DNA of 64,000 nucleotides from Notamacropus eugenii. Taxonomy: Eukaryota > Chordata > Mammalia > Diprotodontia > Macropodidae. Under the pieces are notes generated by a model. The model saw nothing but the letters and a program-made list of their open reading frames with translations, was not told where the DNA came from and ran no database searches. Each line of letters opens with the position of its first letter. Position 1 is the stretch's first letter. Shown piece after piece: positions 33,398-43,350 of the stretch. The stretch lies in contig NC_092875.1 of the NCBI RefSeq assembly GCF_028372415.1, positions 432,443,877 through 432,507,876 on the forward strand, in the 5' to 3' direction. Position numbers and translations under genes: made by a program.

Positions 33398-33583
33398 CAG
33401 GGGTGGGAAACCAGCAGCTTCGAGGTCACATGTGGCTCTCTAGGTCCTCAAGGGTGGCCCTTTGACTGAATCCACATTTTTGTTAAGGGGAGTTGTTCTG
33501 TGAAGTTTGGATTCAATCAAAGGGCCACCCTTGAGGACCTAGAAAGCCACATGTGGCCTCCAGGCTGCAGGTTCCCCACTCTG
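33398..33583. mobile_element. Palindromic hAT MITE with perfect 8-bp TSD
   Basis: Ends CAGGGGTGGGAAACCAGCAG and CTGCAGGTTCCCCACTCTG are inverted repeats. Inner arms GGTCCTCAAGGGTGGCCCTT and AAGGGCCACCCTTGAGGACC pair exactly. Flanks GTCTAAAG at 33390-33397 and 33584-33591 are identical. The 186-base element has no open frame and would depend on an autonomous hAT source. Confidence 0.93.
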
Positions 33584-33654
33584 GTCTAAAGACATGGAAT
33601 GTGATCTATGTGGGAACACTTTTCACCAATATGATTTAGTAGAGAAATCCTAAA

Positions 33655-33780
33655 ATTGTTGGAGGCACTTAGAGATTAAATGACTTGCCTAAGGTCACAT
33701 AGCTACTGTGTCAGAGTTGAACCTAGGTCATGTCGACTCCAAGCCCAGAAGTTTTTCCAATAGGCCATTAAGGCCTGAGA
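33655..33780 (-). repeat. MIR fragment, reverse
   Basis: AAATGACTTGCCTAAGGTC, ACATAGCTACTGTGTCAGAG and a head part ending TCCAATAGGCCATTA. Confidence 0.7.
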
Positions 33781-33794
33781 TTCTAATAAATAGT

Positions 33795-33968
33795 ACACAG
33801 AATCATAGAATGTCCAGAGTTAGAAGCAAACTTATAGATCTTCTAATTCAACCCCCATTTTACAGAGGAGGAGAATAAGGCTTTGAGGCATAAGCAACTT
33901 ACCCAAGGTCATGTAAACTCCTAGCTTCCAGACTGATGCTCTTTCCATTACATCATGCTGGATGTCAC
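33795..33968 (-). repeat. MIR-type SINE, reverse
   Basis: AGAATCATAGAATGTCCAG, CATTTTACAGAGGAGGAGAA, TTACCCAAGGTCATGTAAAC and CTCTTTCCATTACATCATGC. Confidence 0.75.
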
Positions 33969-35088
33969 CAGAGTAACTGACAAGTCACTGAAACATCACC
34001 TAGGTGTACACCAGATGTTTCATGTCTTGCTTCTTTTGGAAAAGATGAGCCACATTCCTTCTGTTTCTATGAGCTGCCAATTTTCCTAATTTAAAACTAC
34101 GGGCTGAGTGAAAGAAGTTTCAAGGTGAAGCAAAAGTAGTTAACAGATGAACAAACTAACCAGCTATATAAAAAGATTTCAGAAAATTATTTGGACCCAA
34201 AGATGACAAAACTAGATCAACAAATTACATCTGGGGTGATAAATTCTTCTTGGAAATCAAATTTAGGAAAAAATAAAGCTGATTATCTGAAACTTCCAGA
34301 GATTTTGATTTCAGAAAGAGATACACAGAATGGAACTTCCTACCTACAATTCTAAAACCAGTCTGAAACAATGACTGTAAGAATTCCTCAGTCAGCCTTA
34401 ATCTTGACTGCCATGAAAAATTTAACAATGGCACAAGCTGAGGTGTGAATACCTTTCCAACAGCATTAGACGCTTTGGCTTAAATGACCACACTCTGAAG
34501 CACACGGAACTGAATACCTAGATCTGCTCTCTTAAGCATATCTTTCTTCCCTTGGCCAATATCACAGAGGAAAAAAAAATCCAGGAAACTACTTCCTAAG
34601 TTTCAGCAAGAGTAGCTACTTCTTGTCTATTTTACCAATGTATCTCCCAAATGGTTCATTTACTAAATGTTGTCAAGGAAAGAAAAAAAAAACCAGGAGG
34701 AAATTATGAGCTGCTGAAAGCAAAGAAAGCATTGTGTGCCTTCCTTTAGAAACCACTGCTTCTGTTAAATTTAATGACTTTCCCCTGCAGCTTGCATGGA
34801 AAAGGTGTGGTTACTAAATAAGGGGTGGTTTCTAAATAAAGCCCTATAAAGTGTCCAAACCCATCTGGGAACTTTGAGAGAGAATTACCTAAGCTGCACT
34901 GGTATCAGAGTTGGTGCCAGGCCTAATAAGTCAGCTTTCAAATGAGTCATGTGAAGCAAATTTCCAAATCAATTCATGTTGCTATCATGAGACACTTTCA
35001 GTAAGTGACCTGAAACTCATCAGAGATGGAGTGAGAAAGCACAAGATCATGGGCTCTCTGTTGCTGAGATTATTAAATGACTTTAGAG
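33969..35088. other. No recognised feature
   Basis: About 1.1 kb of unique sequence. I found no repeat or exon that I can support. Confidence 0.45.
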
Positions 35089-35089
35089 T

Positions 35090-35280
35090 TGAGGTTCTTA
35101 TCCTGGGGTCCATGGACCCCCATAGATTTTAGGGAGTACATGAACTTAGATGGGGAAAATAGTTTTGATTTCATTAAAATTTGGTTTTCTTTGTAATTCT
35201 ATTAATTTTTTATATGTGTTAAGACATTCTGACAAGGGGTCCACAGGCTTTATCACATTGCAAAAGGGGTTCATCATTGT
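35090..35280 (+). mobile_element. hAT-type element fragment
   Basis: Begins GAGGTTCTTATCCTGGGGTC and CATGGACCCCCATAGATTTTAG, ends AAGGGGTCCACAGGC near 35250 and GGGGTTCATCAT. The start resembles the hAT-type AGGGGTTCTTAACC terminus. The right terminus is lost at the neighbouring SINE. The internal part differs from copies A-C. Confidence 0.6.
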
Positions 35281-35289
35281 TCAGTTATC

Positions 35290-35545
35290 TGTTTTTCAGT
35301 CATGGCATTTGCCATCCCCTTGCTTTAATCTTTGTGACCCCTTTTGGGGTTTTCTTGGCAAAGACACTGGAGTGATTTGCCATTTCCTTCTCCAGCTCAT
35401 TTTACAGACTGAGGCAACTCAGTCTGAGGCAGAGTTAAGTGACTTGCCCAGGATAATAAAGCTAGTAAGTATCTGAAGCTAGATTTGAATTCAAGAAGAT
35501 GAGTCTTTCTGACTCCAGGTTTGGCACTCTGTCCATCTAGCCAGG
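35290..35545 (-). repeat. CORE-SINE with BovB-type tail, reverse
   Basis: Diverged tail TTTTCAGTCATGGCATTTGCC, then GACCCCTTTTGGGGTTTTCTT, CTCATTTTACAGACTGAGGC and GATTTGAATTCAAGAAGATG. Its head end takes part in the inverted duplication at 35495-35757. Confidence 0.85.
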
Positions 35546-35757
35546 ACATCAAAAAGGTGAAAAAGCATTATTTAAAGGTAGTTTCCATTTGTCACTAGCT
35601 GTAACCCTCATAAATTCAACAGAAAACCAGGAAGGAAAAAAAAGGGGATGTGAACTTGTAAGAGAACAGCCCACTAATAGAGGAAGTGAGCACGTATGTG
35701 GAATGGACTTCAAAGATGGGTCTTTTAGGGAAGGATTATAAGATCGTAGTGAAAAAA
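35495..35757. repeat. Inverted duplication, left arm
   Basis: This stretch pairs, as reverse complement, with 36343-36625. Shared blocks include GAGTCTTTCTGACTCCAG, CATTATTTAAAGGT, AAATTCAACAG, GCCCACTAATAGAGGAAGTG (one change in the other arm), GACTTCAAAG and TCTTTTAGGGAAGGATT. The arms include the head of a SINE and about 200 bases of sequence with no other assignment. Confidence 0.85.
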
Positions 35758-35868
35758 ATTTTAGAGGATGAGAGGTTGACAGACTTGCCCAAAGTCATCC
35801 AGTCAGATGCAGGCTTCAAACTGAAGTCTTCTGACTTCTCTGCCAACACTCCAACAAACTGCCTCTAA
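35735..35868 (-). repeat. MIR fragment, reverse
   Basis: GAGGATGAGAGGTTGACAGAC, TTGCCCAAAGTCATCCAGTC and CACTCCAACAAACTGCCTCT. Begins where the inverted duplication fades. Confidence 0.65.
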
Positions 35869-36342
35869 AAGGAAAATTATTTGATTTATGCCTATTGCTC
35901 AAATAACTTCCCCCAAGCCCTCTGACTTCTCTAATATATTCTTTAAAAGAAGCAGCAGGAGTGAGACCCGAGTAGTATAGTCTCTCCAAAGAGGAGTTTT
36001 TCCCTAGATGAAAAGAACTCTCTGAACTGGGTGCCTTAGTAAAGGGCAGGGACCGCCTCAGTATAATGCTTCTTCTAGCCTATTCTCCCCACTCTCCCTG
36101 CCCCGGGATAAATGTGTTTGATAAAGGAGATGTCAAATTAATGATTTTTTCTGATATCATTTTCTATCCTCTTGCTTTAAAAATAAAATTAGCCTATATG
36201 GTTTTTTAAAGCCCCTTTTTATATTTATGTGGACATTATAAAACTGGGAAGCTACAATGACTGATTTTTTTTCTGTGCTTTATTTTTGAGAGTACAGTAA
36301 ATTTATGTTCTTCAAGAGTTGTCTAAGCAATGTAACAAAAAC
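35869..36342. other. Spacer of the inverted duplication, otherwise unassigned
   Basis: Unique AT-rich sequence between the MIR fragment and the right arm. Confidence 0.5.
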
Positions 36343-36625
36343 CTATTGCTATGATCCTATAATCAATCCTTCCCTAAAAGATCTACCTTTGAAGTCCCTC
36401 CCACCAACACAAGCTCACTTCCTCCATTAGTGGGCTACTCTCTTATAAGACCACATTCCCCACCTTTTATTTTCATTCCTGACTGTTGAATTTCTGAGGT
36501 CTATGGTTAGTGACAAAAGGAACACACCTTTAAATAATGGTTCTTCATCTTTTTTGGTGTCATGGCTAGGTGAATAGAGTACCAAAGATCTGGAGTCAGA
36601 AAGACTCATCTTCCTAGTTCACTCA
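36343..36625. repeat. Inverted duplication, right arm
   Basis: Reverse complement counterpart of 35495-35757. It ends at the right in SINE head sequence on the + strand (GGCTAGGTGAATAGAGTACC, GGAGTCAGAAAGACTCATC). Divergence between arms is scattered, with small indels, so the event is old. Confidence 0.85.
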
Positions 36626-37020
36626 CTGGGCAAAAGGTCAAAATACTTCAAGAAAAAGTAAAGAGGATAGTTGCTTAATGATGAATACAGGCTTGAGAGG
36701 AAGGCCAGCTGTTTCGTGGTGGCACGTGCATTGACATGTCATTTCTAGCTGTTTCCCCTTTAATTATCCTGTGACTGCCTTCACCTGTCCAAATTGGACC
36801 TGCAGGTGTCCCTAATGCTTCCTACTCAAGCTGATTCTGTCTTAATTTGGCTTAGTAAGGAAGGCATGTAGAGAGCTGGATCCTCAGGAGATAAAGAAAG
36901 GTAACTTGTGCCTCAGGGTAGATTGATTGTTAGGTAGATTGAGAACTTGAGCCACATAAAATCTTCCTAATGACTGTGGCAATAATCTTACTTAATTTAC
37001 CAGGTATACAACCAGAAGAT
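36626..37020. other. No recognised feature
   Basis: Unique sequence with no repeat or exon that I can support. Confidence 0.45.
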
Positions 37021-37024
37021 GTCC

Positions 37025-37182
37025 ATCTTTCTCACCTACTCTTTCCACCACCAACTTAGTTTTCCCTTTTTCTGTTCTTTCAGTCACCTGGACTAGAAGC
37101 TACAAAGTCCTCTTTGCTTTTCTCTTGAAATCCAGTCATTTGTGAAGTCCTGTCACTTTCATCCTTCCCATGGTCTCTTTGC
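37025..37182 (+). repeat. L2 LINE fragment
   Basis: CAGTCACCTGGACTAGAAGC, CATTTGTGAAGTCCTGTCAC and CCCATGGTCTCTTTGC match the L2 order seen at 32690-32790. The same copy probably resumes at 37590. Confidence 0.65.
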
Positions 37183-37184
37183 AT

Positions 37185-37303
37185 TTCATAGGATTTAGAG
37201 TTAGAAGACTAGCTAGTCCTCCAGTGATCAATTGAGAAAATTGAGGCCCAGAGAGGTTGAATTTTTTTTTTAATTTACTCAGATGCAAAGCTGAGACTCC
37301 AAA
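37185..37303 (-). repeat. MIR fragment, split by a SINE
   Basis: GGATTTAGAGTTAGAAGAC, AAATTGAGGCCCAGAGAGG and GCTGAGACTCC. The head resumes after the SINE at 37558 as GACTCCAAATCCAGTACTC. Confidence 0.7.
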
Positions 37304-37557
37304 AGGGTAAATAGGTGGCTCAGTGGATGGAGTGCTAGCCCTAGAGTCAGGAGGACCTGAATTCAAATTTGGCCTCAGACACTTACTAGCTGTGTGACCC
37401 TGGATAGGTCACCTGACCCTGTTTGCCTCAGTTTTCTCATTTGTAAAATGAGCTGGAGAACAAAATGGCAAACTACTCCAGTACCTTTGCCAAGAAAACC
37501 CCAAATGGGATCATGAAGAGGGGGAAATGACTGAAAAATGATCAAACAACAAAAAAG
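37304..37557 (+). repeat. CORE-SINE with BovB-type tail and TSD
   Basis: Head AATAGGTGGCTCAGTGGATG, CORE TGTTTGCCTCAGTTTTCTCA and tail CCAAGAAAACCCCAAATGGG with (CAA)n. GACTCCAAA at 37295-37303 and 37558-37566 is the target duplication, inside an older MIR. Confidence 0.92.
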
Positions 37558-37589
37558 GACTCCAAATCCAGTACTCTCTGCCACATTCC

Positions 37590-37745
37590 TTATTGTCTCT
37601 TCTCGACACCACCTTCGTGGAGATTCATTACATCTCCTATAAACTACAGCAATACCCCTGCTCTCCCTCTTCTAGTTTAGCACAGTTCTAGTATAGATTC
37701 CAGATTAATCTTCATAAAATAACTTGGATTACTCACTACCCTGTT
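37590..37745 (+). repeat. L2 LINE fragment (continuation)
   Basis: CATTACATCTCCTATAAACT, ATAGATTCCAGATTAATCTTC and ATAACTTGGATTACTCAC fit the L2 block that encodes the end of ORF2, but are strongly diverged. Confidence 0.5.
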
Positions 37746-38120
37746 TGTAAAAACAAAAACAAATGGGTTCTTGCTGAATTTATTTCAGCAAAAACAAACT
37801 TTTTAAAGCACTCCTGTGTCCAAGTCACCAATGGGTGTAGAACTCACAAAGAACTACAATAGCACTTGCCCTCAAGGAACGTACTTTGAACTGAGTATAC
37901 GCCACATGTACACAGATAAGTAACTAAACTGATCAGAGAAACCAAATAACTGGAGAACTGGTCTCAAGATTTTGAGGAACTGTTCAAGTTGGCATTCAGA
38001 TACTCTCAAGTATTCAAAATACTCTATTCCTGACCTCAACCTAGCTTTAGTGTAATCTAGGTTTCCTGAATTCCTGCCATTTCCTGTTTCTTGAATAAAT
38101 CTCTCTCTCTTTTTTTTTTA
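37746..38120. repeat. Old interspersed repeat, unnamed
   Basis: CTTGCCCTCAAGGAACGTAC and ACACAGATAAGTAACTAAAC resemble the repeat family at 41630-41985. The rest is unassigned. Confidence 0.4.
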
Positions 38121-38121
38121 T

Positions 38122-38440
38122 CAGCAGAACAATTTATACAATAACAGCGACCCTACAGAATAAAGAAAAAAACTTTGAAAAACTTTAAAACTCTGAACAC
38201 GGAAAGACGAGATGAGCCGTGTCTCTAGATAGGACTGATGCTAATCTCACTTCTTAACAGAGAGCTGACTGAAAAAGTGGAAGGAGATACGCATTTTGGC
38301 TTTGTGTTTGTTTTGTTTGACCATATTTATTTGTTACAAGGGCATATTTTTTTATTGGGTGGGCAATGGAAGAGGGGACAGCAATAGCATTGCCTCTCAA
38401 AAAAAGAAAAGAAAAAGACAACATATACTAGCACAACTGG
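38122..38440 (+). mobile_element. L1 3' end, degraded
   Basis: CAGCAGAACAATTTATACAATAAC, TTTGAAAAACTTTAAAACTCTG, a block TTTGTTTTGTTTGACCATA with TTATTTGTTACAAGGGCATA, then a G-rich and A-rich end. The same 3' UTR type occurs at 3600-3790. Confidence 0.65.
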
Positions 38441-38689
38441 ATTTGCACCTAATGACTTCTAGAATGCCCGTTCCATGTGGGTATAGACTCATAAGACTTA
38501 AAACAGTCTTATAACCACGTAGAAAGTTAAATGAATGTGTCTTAAATGAATGAATAAATGAGGGAACATTGAACATCTACTTCCTCAACTCTGGGCCAGA
38601 GATGGGCAGGATACAAACAGGTATAACAAAGTAAATCCTTTCTTTCAAGTAGTCTTTATTTATTTTGGGAAGGATGGAGGAGGGAATTA

Positions 38690-38858
38690 TTGGATCATAC
38701 ACATAGGGCTGAAAGGAACTTTAGAGGCCATCTAAACTCATTTTAGAGACGAAGAATCTAAGGCCAGAGAGGTGAAGATACTTGCCCAAGGTCATACAGG
38801 TAACTAAACATAGAAGTGAGTTCAAATCCAAGTCGGTTCTATGACAAATTCCAATGAA
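38690..38858 (-). repeat. MIR-type SINE, reverse
   Basis: ATCATACACATAGGGCTGAAAG, TCTAAGGCCAGAGAGGTGAAG, TTGCCCAAGGTCATACAGG and GAGTTCAAATCCAAGTCGG. The last repeat before the CpG island. Confidence 0.78.
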
Positions 38859-38999
38859 ACAACAGAAGACGGTATTTACTTGTGGGCTGTTTGTGTTGTG
38901 CAGGTTTGTAGTACTGGCATGAGTTATGTTCGCTTGGCCATGAATGTGAAAGGAAAGCTCCTATTTTGTTTTTCACAATGGGGCAGCCTGCTCCCCTTC

Positions 39000-40420
39000 T
39001 CTGCACCCCCACGGTCCTTCTCCGGGCTCCCCAGTGGCTAGCGCTCAGTGTCTGACAAACCCGCCCCAGGCTTCGTGGAGCGGAACCTGAGAGCAGATGG
39101 AAAAGTAAAAGCGGGAGCTGCTCTCGCCGAGCCTTCTGCGGGTTTCGGGGTGGAGGAAGCGGGGAGGCAGTGTAGGCTGCTGGGCCTTTTTAGAAGGCAG
39201 ACGCGATGTGTAAACCGAGAGCTGTAGCAGCTGCTGTGGTCCCAGCAAGAGTGAGAAGGAGGGGGAGAGAAGGGGACTGCAGTGGCTCTGGGCTGCTAGC
39301 CAAGCGGGGTGGGGTGAGCGTAGGGGGTCAGGCGAGGTGGATCTAAGTGCGGGGGGCCGGGGGGGCAGCAAGGGTGCAGAAGGTGAGGGTGGGAAGCCAC
39401 CTGGACTGCGCGGGGGCTTTCTCTTCTCGGCCCTTTCTAGTCTGTACATTCCACCTGGCTCCGCTCCACGCCCTGCCACCCTCCCACGTCCCCCGCAGAG
39501 AGGGGGAGAAGACCCCTCCCCGTCTCGCTCCCTCGCCACAGTCTAGCTGGGCTGCGGTGGCTTCGGCCGTAGGGAGAGGGGAGGCACCTCCGGGGAGCGG
39601 CGAAACCTGTTGGTCCGGTCCTCGGGAGACCAAGGAAGAGGGAAGGCAAGAGAGGGAGGGAGGAAAGCAGGAGGAGGGAGGGGAAGAGACGGGGGCGGGG
39701 GAAAGGCGAGAAGCCATTGGAAAGGAGGAAGAGCGGCAGTAGCCGCAGTTGCCGCCGCCAAACCGGACACACGTTCCCCGGGGCCCCGGGCCAGGAGCGG
39801 TGCGCCATGAAGTGTTAAGGAGCCTGCTGCGGGGGGCGGGGGGCAGGTACGGCGGCGGAGCACACGGGAGGAGCCCGGCGGGTGCCAAAGTCGACTGGAG
39901 GCGCTGAATGTCAGACAGGTAAGGAGCCACCGGGGCCGGGAGCGTCCCCCGCCCACCCCGGAGCCCCTAGTGTCCCCAGGCTCGGGTCCCCGGAGCGGAG
40001 CCCGGGCAGCGGCGGAGGCGGCGACAGCTGCCGGGGCTGGGGTCCTGGAAGGAGGAAGTCGGTACCAGGAGGGCCCGGGGAGTCGGGAATGCCCCGGCAG
40101 CTGGGGCGATCGAGGCGGTGGAGCGCTGGGAGGCAGAATCGTTCCATCCCGCTGCCCAGCCCAGGGTGGGAAAGGGAGCGGGGACTCCACGTCTATCTGC
40201 TCATTACTTTTTAAAAAGGCATATATGAGAATTGGTGCTTTAATCTTGAAAGCCACTGGAGGAAGGACCCGGAGTTCTTTGGACTGCCGCTTGTGGGATG
40301 TCCCTCCGGGAAGGGCATTTAAACTCGGCTTCCACACATTCATTCCCGGGAGCGCCCGAGTGGGGTTCTGTGGCACCCCCCTGCTGAGGTTTCGGGAGCT
40401 CACCGGAGGGAAAATTAAGG
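39000..40420 (+). promoter_or_regulatory. CpG island promoter
   Basis: GC content and CpG frequency rise sharply from about 39000 and fall back by about 40450, in a window that is otherwise AT-rich and CpG-poor. No repeats lie inside. GC boxes occur (GGGGGCGGGG at 39691-39700, GGGGGGCGGGGGG from 39831), and an inverted CCAAT box (CCATTGG, 39714-39720). No TATA box is evident. A long GA-rich stretch lies at 39620-39740. Direction is taken from the + strand splice donor at 39919. A bidirectional promoter cannot be ruled out. Long minus-strand frames across the island (up to 286 codons) are expected from its base composition and are not called. Confidence 0.88.
39720..39918 (+). CDS. First exon of an unrecognised gene (5' UTR plus possible first codons)
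   Basis: A perfect donor, CAG|GTAAGG, sits at 39918/39919 inside the CpG island, so an exon on the + strand ends at 39918. Just before it is ATGTCAGACAG (39908-39918), which would encode Met-Ser-Asp and leave two bases (AG) of a fourth codon, Ser or Arg, to be completed by the next exon. The context around this ATG is not a strong Kozak match (T at -3). Upstream there is a minimal open frame ATGAAGTGTTAA at 39807-39818, which could act as a uORF. If the ATG at 39908 is not used, the exon is wholly 5' UTR. The 5' limit given is a guess. I do not recognise the gene, and no downstream exon is certain. Confidence 0.55.
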
Positions 40421-41628
40421 GGAGCTGCAGGTTAGATGAATTCCTGGAGGGAAGGATGAGGGAGACACCTGCCAGATCCCAGATCAGATCTCAGGGTGGC
40501 TGCCGATAATCCAAGAATGCACCACTAGGTTCGTTGGCAACGGGCAAAGTTTATTTTAACAATAACTTATTTTTTCTTCTCCAACTGCTACCATTAAAAA
40601 GGCCCCTTCTCCGTTCCTGATGCCTAGAGTTGTCAGGAAGCATTTCCTCCCACCGTTTGGAGATGTAAAACTTTGCAGAATTTGTATTGAAACATAGATC
40701 TCTCTAAAAAGAATTGCCCTGGTTTTCCTCGCCAGGTGCTTAGGGTGTCAAGTGCACCATATAGTGGTGACTGGGCCATGAAAGACCTGCTGAATGTATA
40801 GATTGCATATCGTGGAGATAAAGGGCAAAAGAAAATACCTCTAATCTTGGATCCCTTTGTAACTGCTTTTTACTTCTCCTTACCTTCATCTTAAACTGAC
40901 ACCTGTAGTCATTTTGGCTCAGCTTTGGCCTGAAAGGGGTAAAAATATTCAGAGTGAGGAACTTACCTTATTTCTTCCTTGACTCGTTCGTTATCTATGC
41001 AGTGCTTTCATTACACCAAGACTTTCTAGTGATCTTTCTATGAGAAAGCCCTTCCTACCTCCTTTGAAATAATTGAAAGATAAGGTGTGCATTAAAGAGA
41101 GTGTATCTTACATTAAATGCAGGATTGTGGAAGAAGCAAGCACTACTGTATAGTTGTGTGTATATTGGCCTTCATCTTTTAAAGATCACCACCACCATCC
41201 CAACCCCTCCAATAACTGGCTGTAAGTTTCATCTGTGTACTTCCAGTGCCTTGAACTGTGCCTGCTCCTCTATTTAATTGAAACTTATATTATGGTCAAA
41301 GGTATAGTTATTGTTGCTAGAGCTATTGTTGCATTTGCTATTATAAATTTGTTATTAAATACTTATACAGTCCTTGGTACAATAGAAAAACTTAGTATGT
41401 GATTCAATAATGATTACTTGGTTTATTTTCAAATAAAGAGAAAGAGAAATCATGTATGCTAACAGTACCATGAAGGTTCTTTTGATTAACAGCTTTCATT
41501 ATGTGATGAAATTTGGGGGGAGTTTCCATTTTTAGTTAAGGAGCTTTAAATATTCTGGTATTTTGTCAATTTCTGAAAGTCATGCATATTTTTTACATGG
41601 AATGAAACAAAATGTTGCCATACACAAG
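40421..41628. other. Presumed intron 1, no repeats recognised
   Basis: About 1.2 kb of low-repeat sequence just downstream of the CpG island. First introns often carry regulatory sequence, but I see no specific site. Confidence 0.45.
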
Positions 41629-41629
41629 C

Positions 41630-41985
41630 AAACAATAAGTATTTATTAATCCCCTAGTATCTTCCAGGCTTTCTGCTAACTAAATACCTGGGATACAAAA
41701 GCCACCCCTCCCCCAAAATCCAACAACAGTTCTTGTTCTCAAGGATGTCACAGTTTATTAGGGGAGGCAATATGCAAACAACTGTTGACCAGATAAATTA
41801 GAGATAATATCAGAGGCAAGTCACTGTGATTAAGGAGGACTGGGAGTGGCTTCTTGCAGATGGTGGAACTGTAACTGAGATTTGAAGGAGGCCAAGAGAC
41901 TGAGATGAGGAAGGGGTCCCCATAAAGGGCTTTGGGAATTACTATTAGTAAAGAGTTTAGTATATTGCAGCTAGATATTTGTGTG
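41630..41985 (+). repeat. Old interspersed repeat, unnamed family
   Basis: TAAGTATTTATTAATCCCC, CTGGGATACAAAAGCC, CTTGTTCTCAAGGATGTCACAG, GTGGCTTCTTGCAGATGGTGG and GAGATTTGAAGGAGGCCAAG. The same block order appears at 42885-43350 and 57105-57930, so this is a real family, but I cannot name it. Confidence 0.6.
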
Positions 41986-42354
41986 GCCACTATAAATGAC
42001 AGGATTTCTAGTCATAGTTGTTATTTACTAGTTAGCATATGGTGTCACTATTAATATTGGTTACTCTCAAGGTTCAGCCTCTTATTTTTAGGGGAAAAAA
42101 CTATATCTTGTATTTATTTCCTCTGTTAGTAATTTCATGGTACTTTTTGAAAATTTGAAATAAGCAATATTTAAAAGCAAACCCAGCAGAATTCAATCAA
42201 AAGGTAGACTTGGAACTTTTCAAGCCTTGAACTAGCTTGCAGTCTTAGGAATCCTACTTTTATAGCATATCTCGGATGTAAACTATTGTATATATGAGTT
42301 CTATGTTCATGGTAGAACAGTGTGAATGCCACGACTGCTTACTAGGAAACTAAG

Positions 42355-42520
42355 ACTGAAGAATCATAGATGGAGAGCTGGAAGGGACTTCAGAGGCTAT
42401 TTAATCCAGAGGAGATGCTAAAGCCCCAGAAGTTAGGGTATAGAGGTAAAAAACATCAGGGCCAAGATGGGACCCCAAGTCTTCTAACTCCAGTCAAGTT
42501 CTACACTTTCTGCTATTTTA
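42355..42520 (-). repeat. MIR-type SINE, reverse
   Basis: GAATCATAGATGGAGAGCTGG, AAGGGACTTCAGAGGC, AAGATGGGACCCCAAGTC and CAAGTTCTACACTTTCTGC. Confidence 0.78.
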
Positions 42521-42611
42521 CTTCAGAACTAACCCAGGGTTCAAACTGTACTGAGCCATCCTTTTTGCCTGAATTCTGCTTTTGAGGTTCATATAAATAT
42601 GTGGGCATACA

Positions 42612-42837
42612 TTAAGGGTGCTGTGCTCTATGAACAAAGCAGAATTGAATCAGCATGAAGTGAATGTAGGATGCACAAATTTGGAGTATCCACCCCAAAT
42701 GTTCACATGGACTATCTGTACCCAACCTGTGCTAGAGCACATATTGATCTGATCAGTCACAGTCAGACACAGTGAAACTTGAGTTTATTGTGGTGACATT
42801 ATTTTGGTCCTCTTCGAGAACGAAGGACAACAGCCAG
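42612..42837 (+). mobile_element. RTE-like LINE, 3' end with C-terminal codons
   Basis: Diverged copy of the same 3' end as 53870-54300. The reading GAVLYEQSRIES, then KFGVSTPNVHMDY, is recognisable through mutations, followed by degraded Cys/His positions (PTCARAH, then LISHSQT) of what looks like a C2H2-type finger at the protein's C-terminus. The untranslated tail is TTGGTCCTCTTCGAGAACGA and GGACAACAG, identical in type to the tail of the SINEs at 18612 and 43691. Confidence 0.75.
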
Positions 42838-42884
42838 CATGTAAATACATGTATGTATTTACTTTCTTTTACTTTGGGATATTT

Positions 42885-43350
42885 TAAAAAGTCAACAATC
42901 ATTTGTTAAATGCTTCCTATGTTCTAGACAATGAGCTAAACCCTGAGAATACAAAGAAAAATATCTTCAAGGAGTTTATTTTTTAATGGGAGTGGGGGTG
43001 GGGAGGAGAATAAATAGGTGTATAAAAGATATGTATTGACTAGCTTAGGGCTTCTTAATTTGGAGCTTGTAAGCCTCTTAAAAAATCAATTCAATAAGCA
43101 CTATTCAACCTAGTTTAGAATATAAATATGCAATCCTGTACATTTTATGCATTCAAAAGCATCCAGAAAAGGGGTGCACTGACTTCCCTAGACTGCCAAA
43201 GGGGTCTGTGGCACAAAAAAGGGTAAGAACCCCTAGACTGAATGGAAGCTAACATCAGAGGAAGGCAGCAGCTGAAGGAATTGGAAAAGACCTCTTGCAG
43301 AAGGTGGCATTTGAAATGAGTTTTGCAAGAAAGCAGGGATTCCATGATGT
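42885..43350 (+). repeat. Old interspersed repeat, split by a hAT element
   Basis: CAATCATTTGTTAAATGCTTCC, GAGAATACAAAGAAAAATATC and, after the insertion, GACCTCTTGCAGAAGGTGGC with ATTTGAAATGAGTTTTGC. Same family as 41630. Confidence 0.6.
43048..43243 (-). mobile_element. hAT-type element copy B, uninterrupted
   Basis: Ends TAGGGCTTCTTAATTTGG and GGGTAAGAACCCCT are inverted repeats. The internal CATTTTATGCATTCAAAAGC is the reverse of the block found in copies A and C. Flanks GACTAGCT and GACTGAAT agree at five of eight. It keeps the site that is filled by L1 in the other two copies. Confidence 0.75.

Noticed and set aside
39045..40403. Long minus-strand and plus-strand open frames across the CpG island (up to 286 codons)
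   Set aside because: High GC lowers stop frequency in all frames. The products are low-complexity Pro/Arg/Gly/Ser sequences overlapping on both strands, with no domain.
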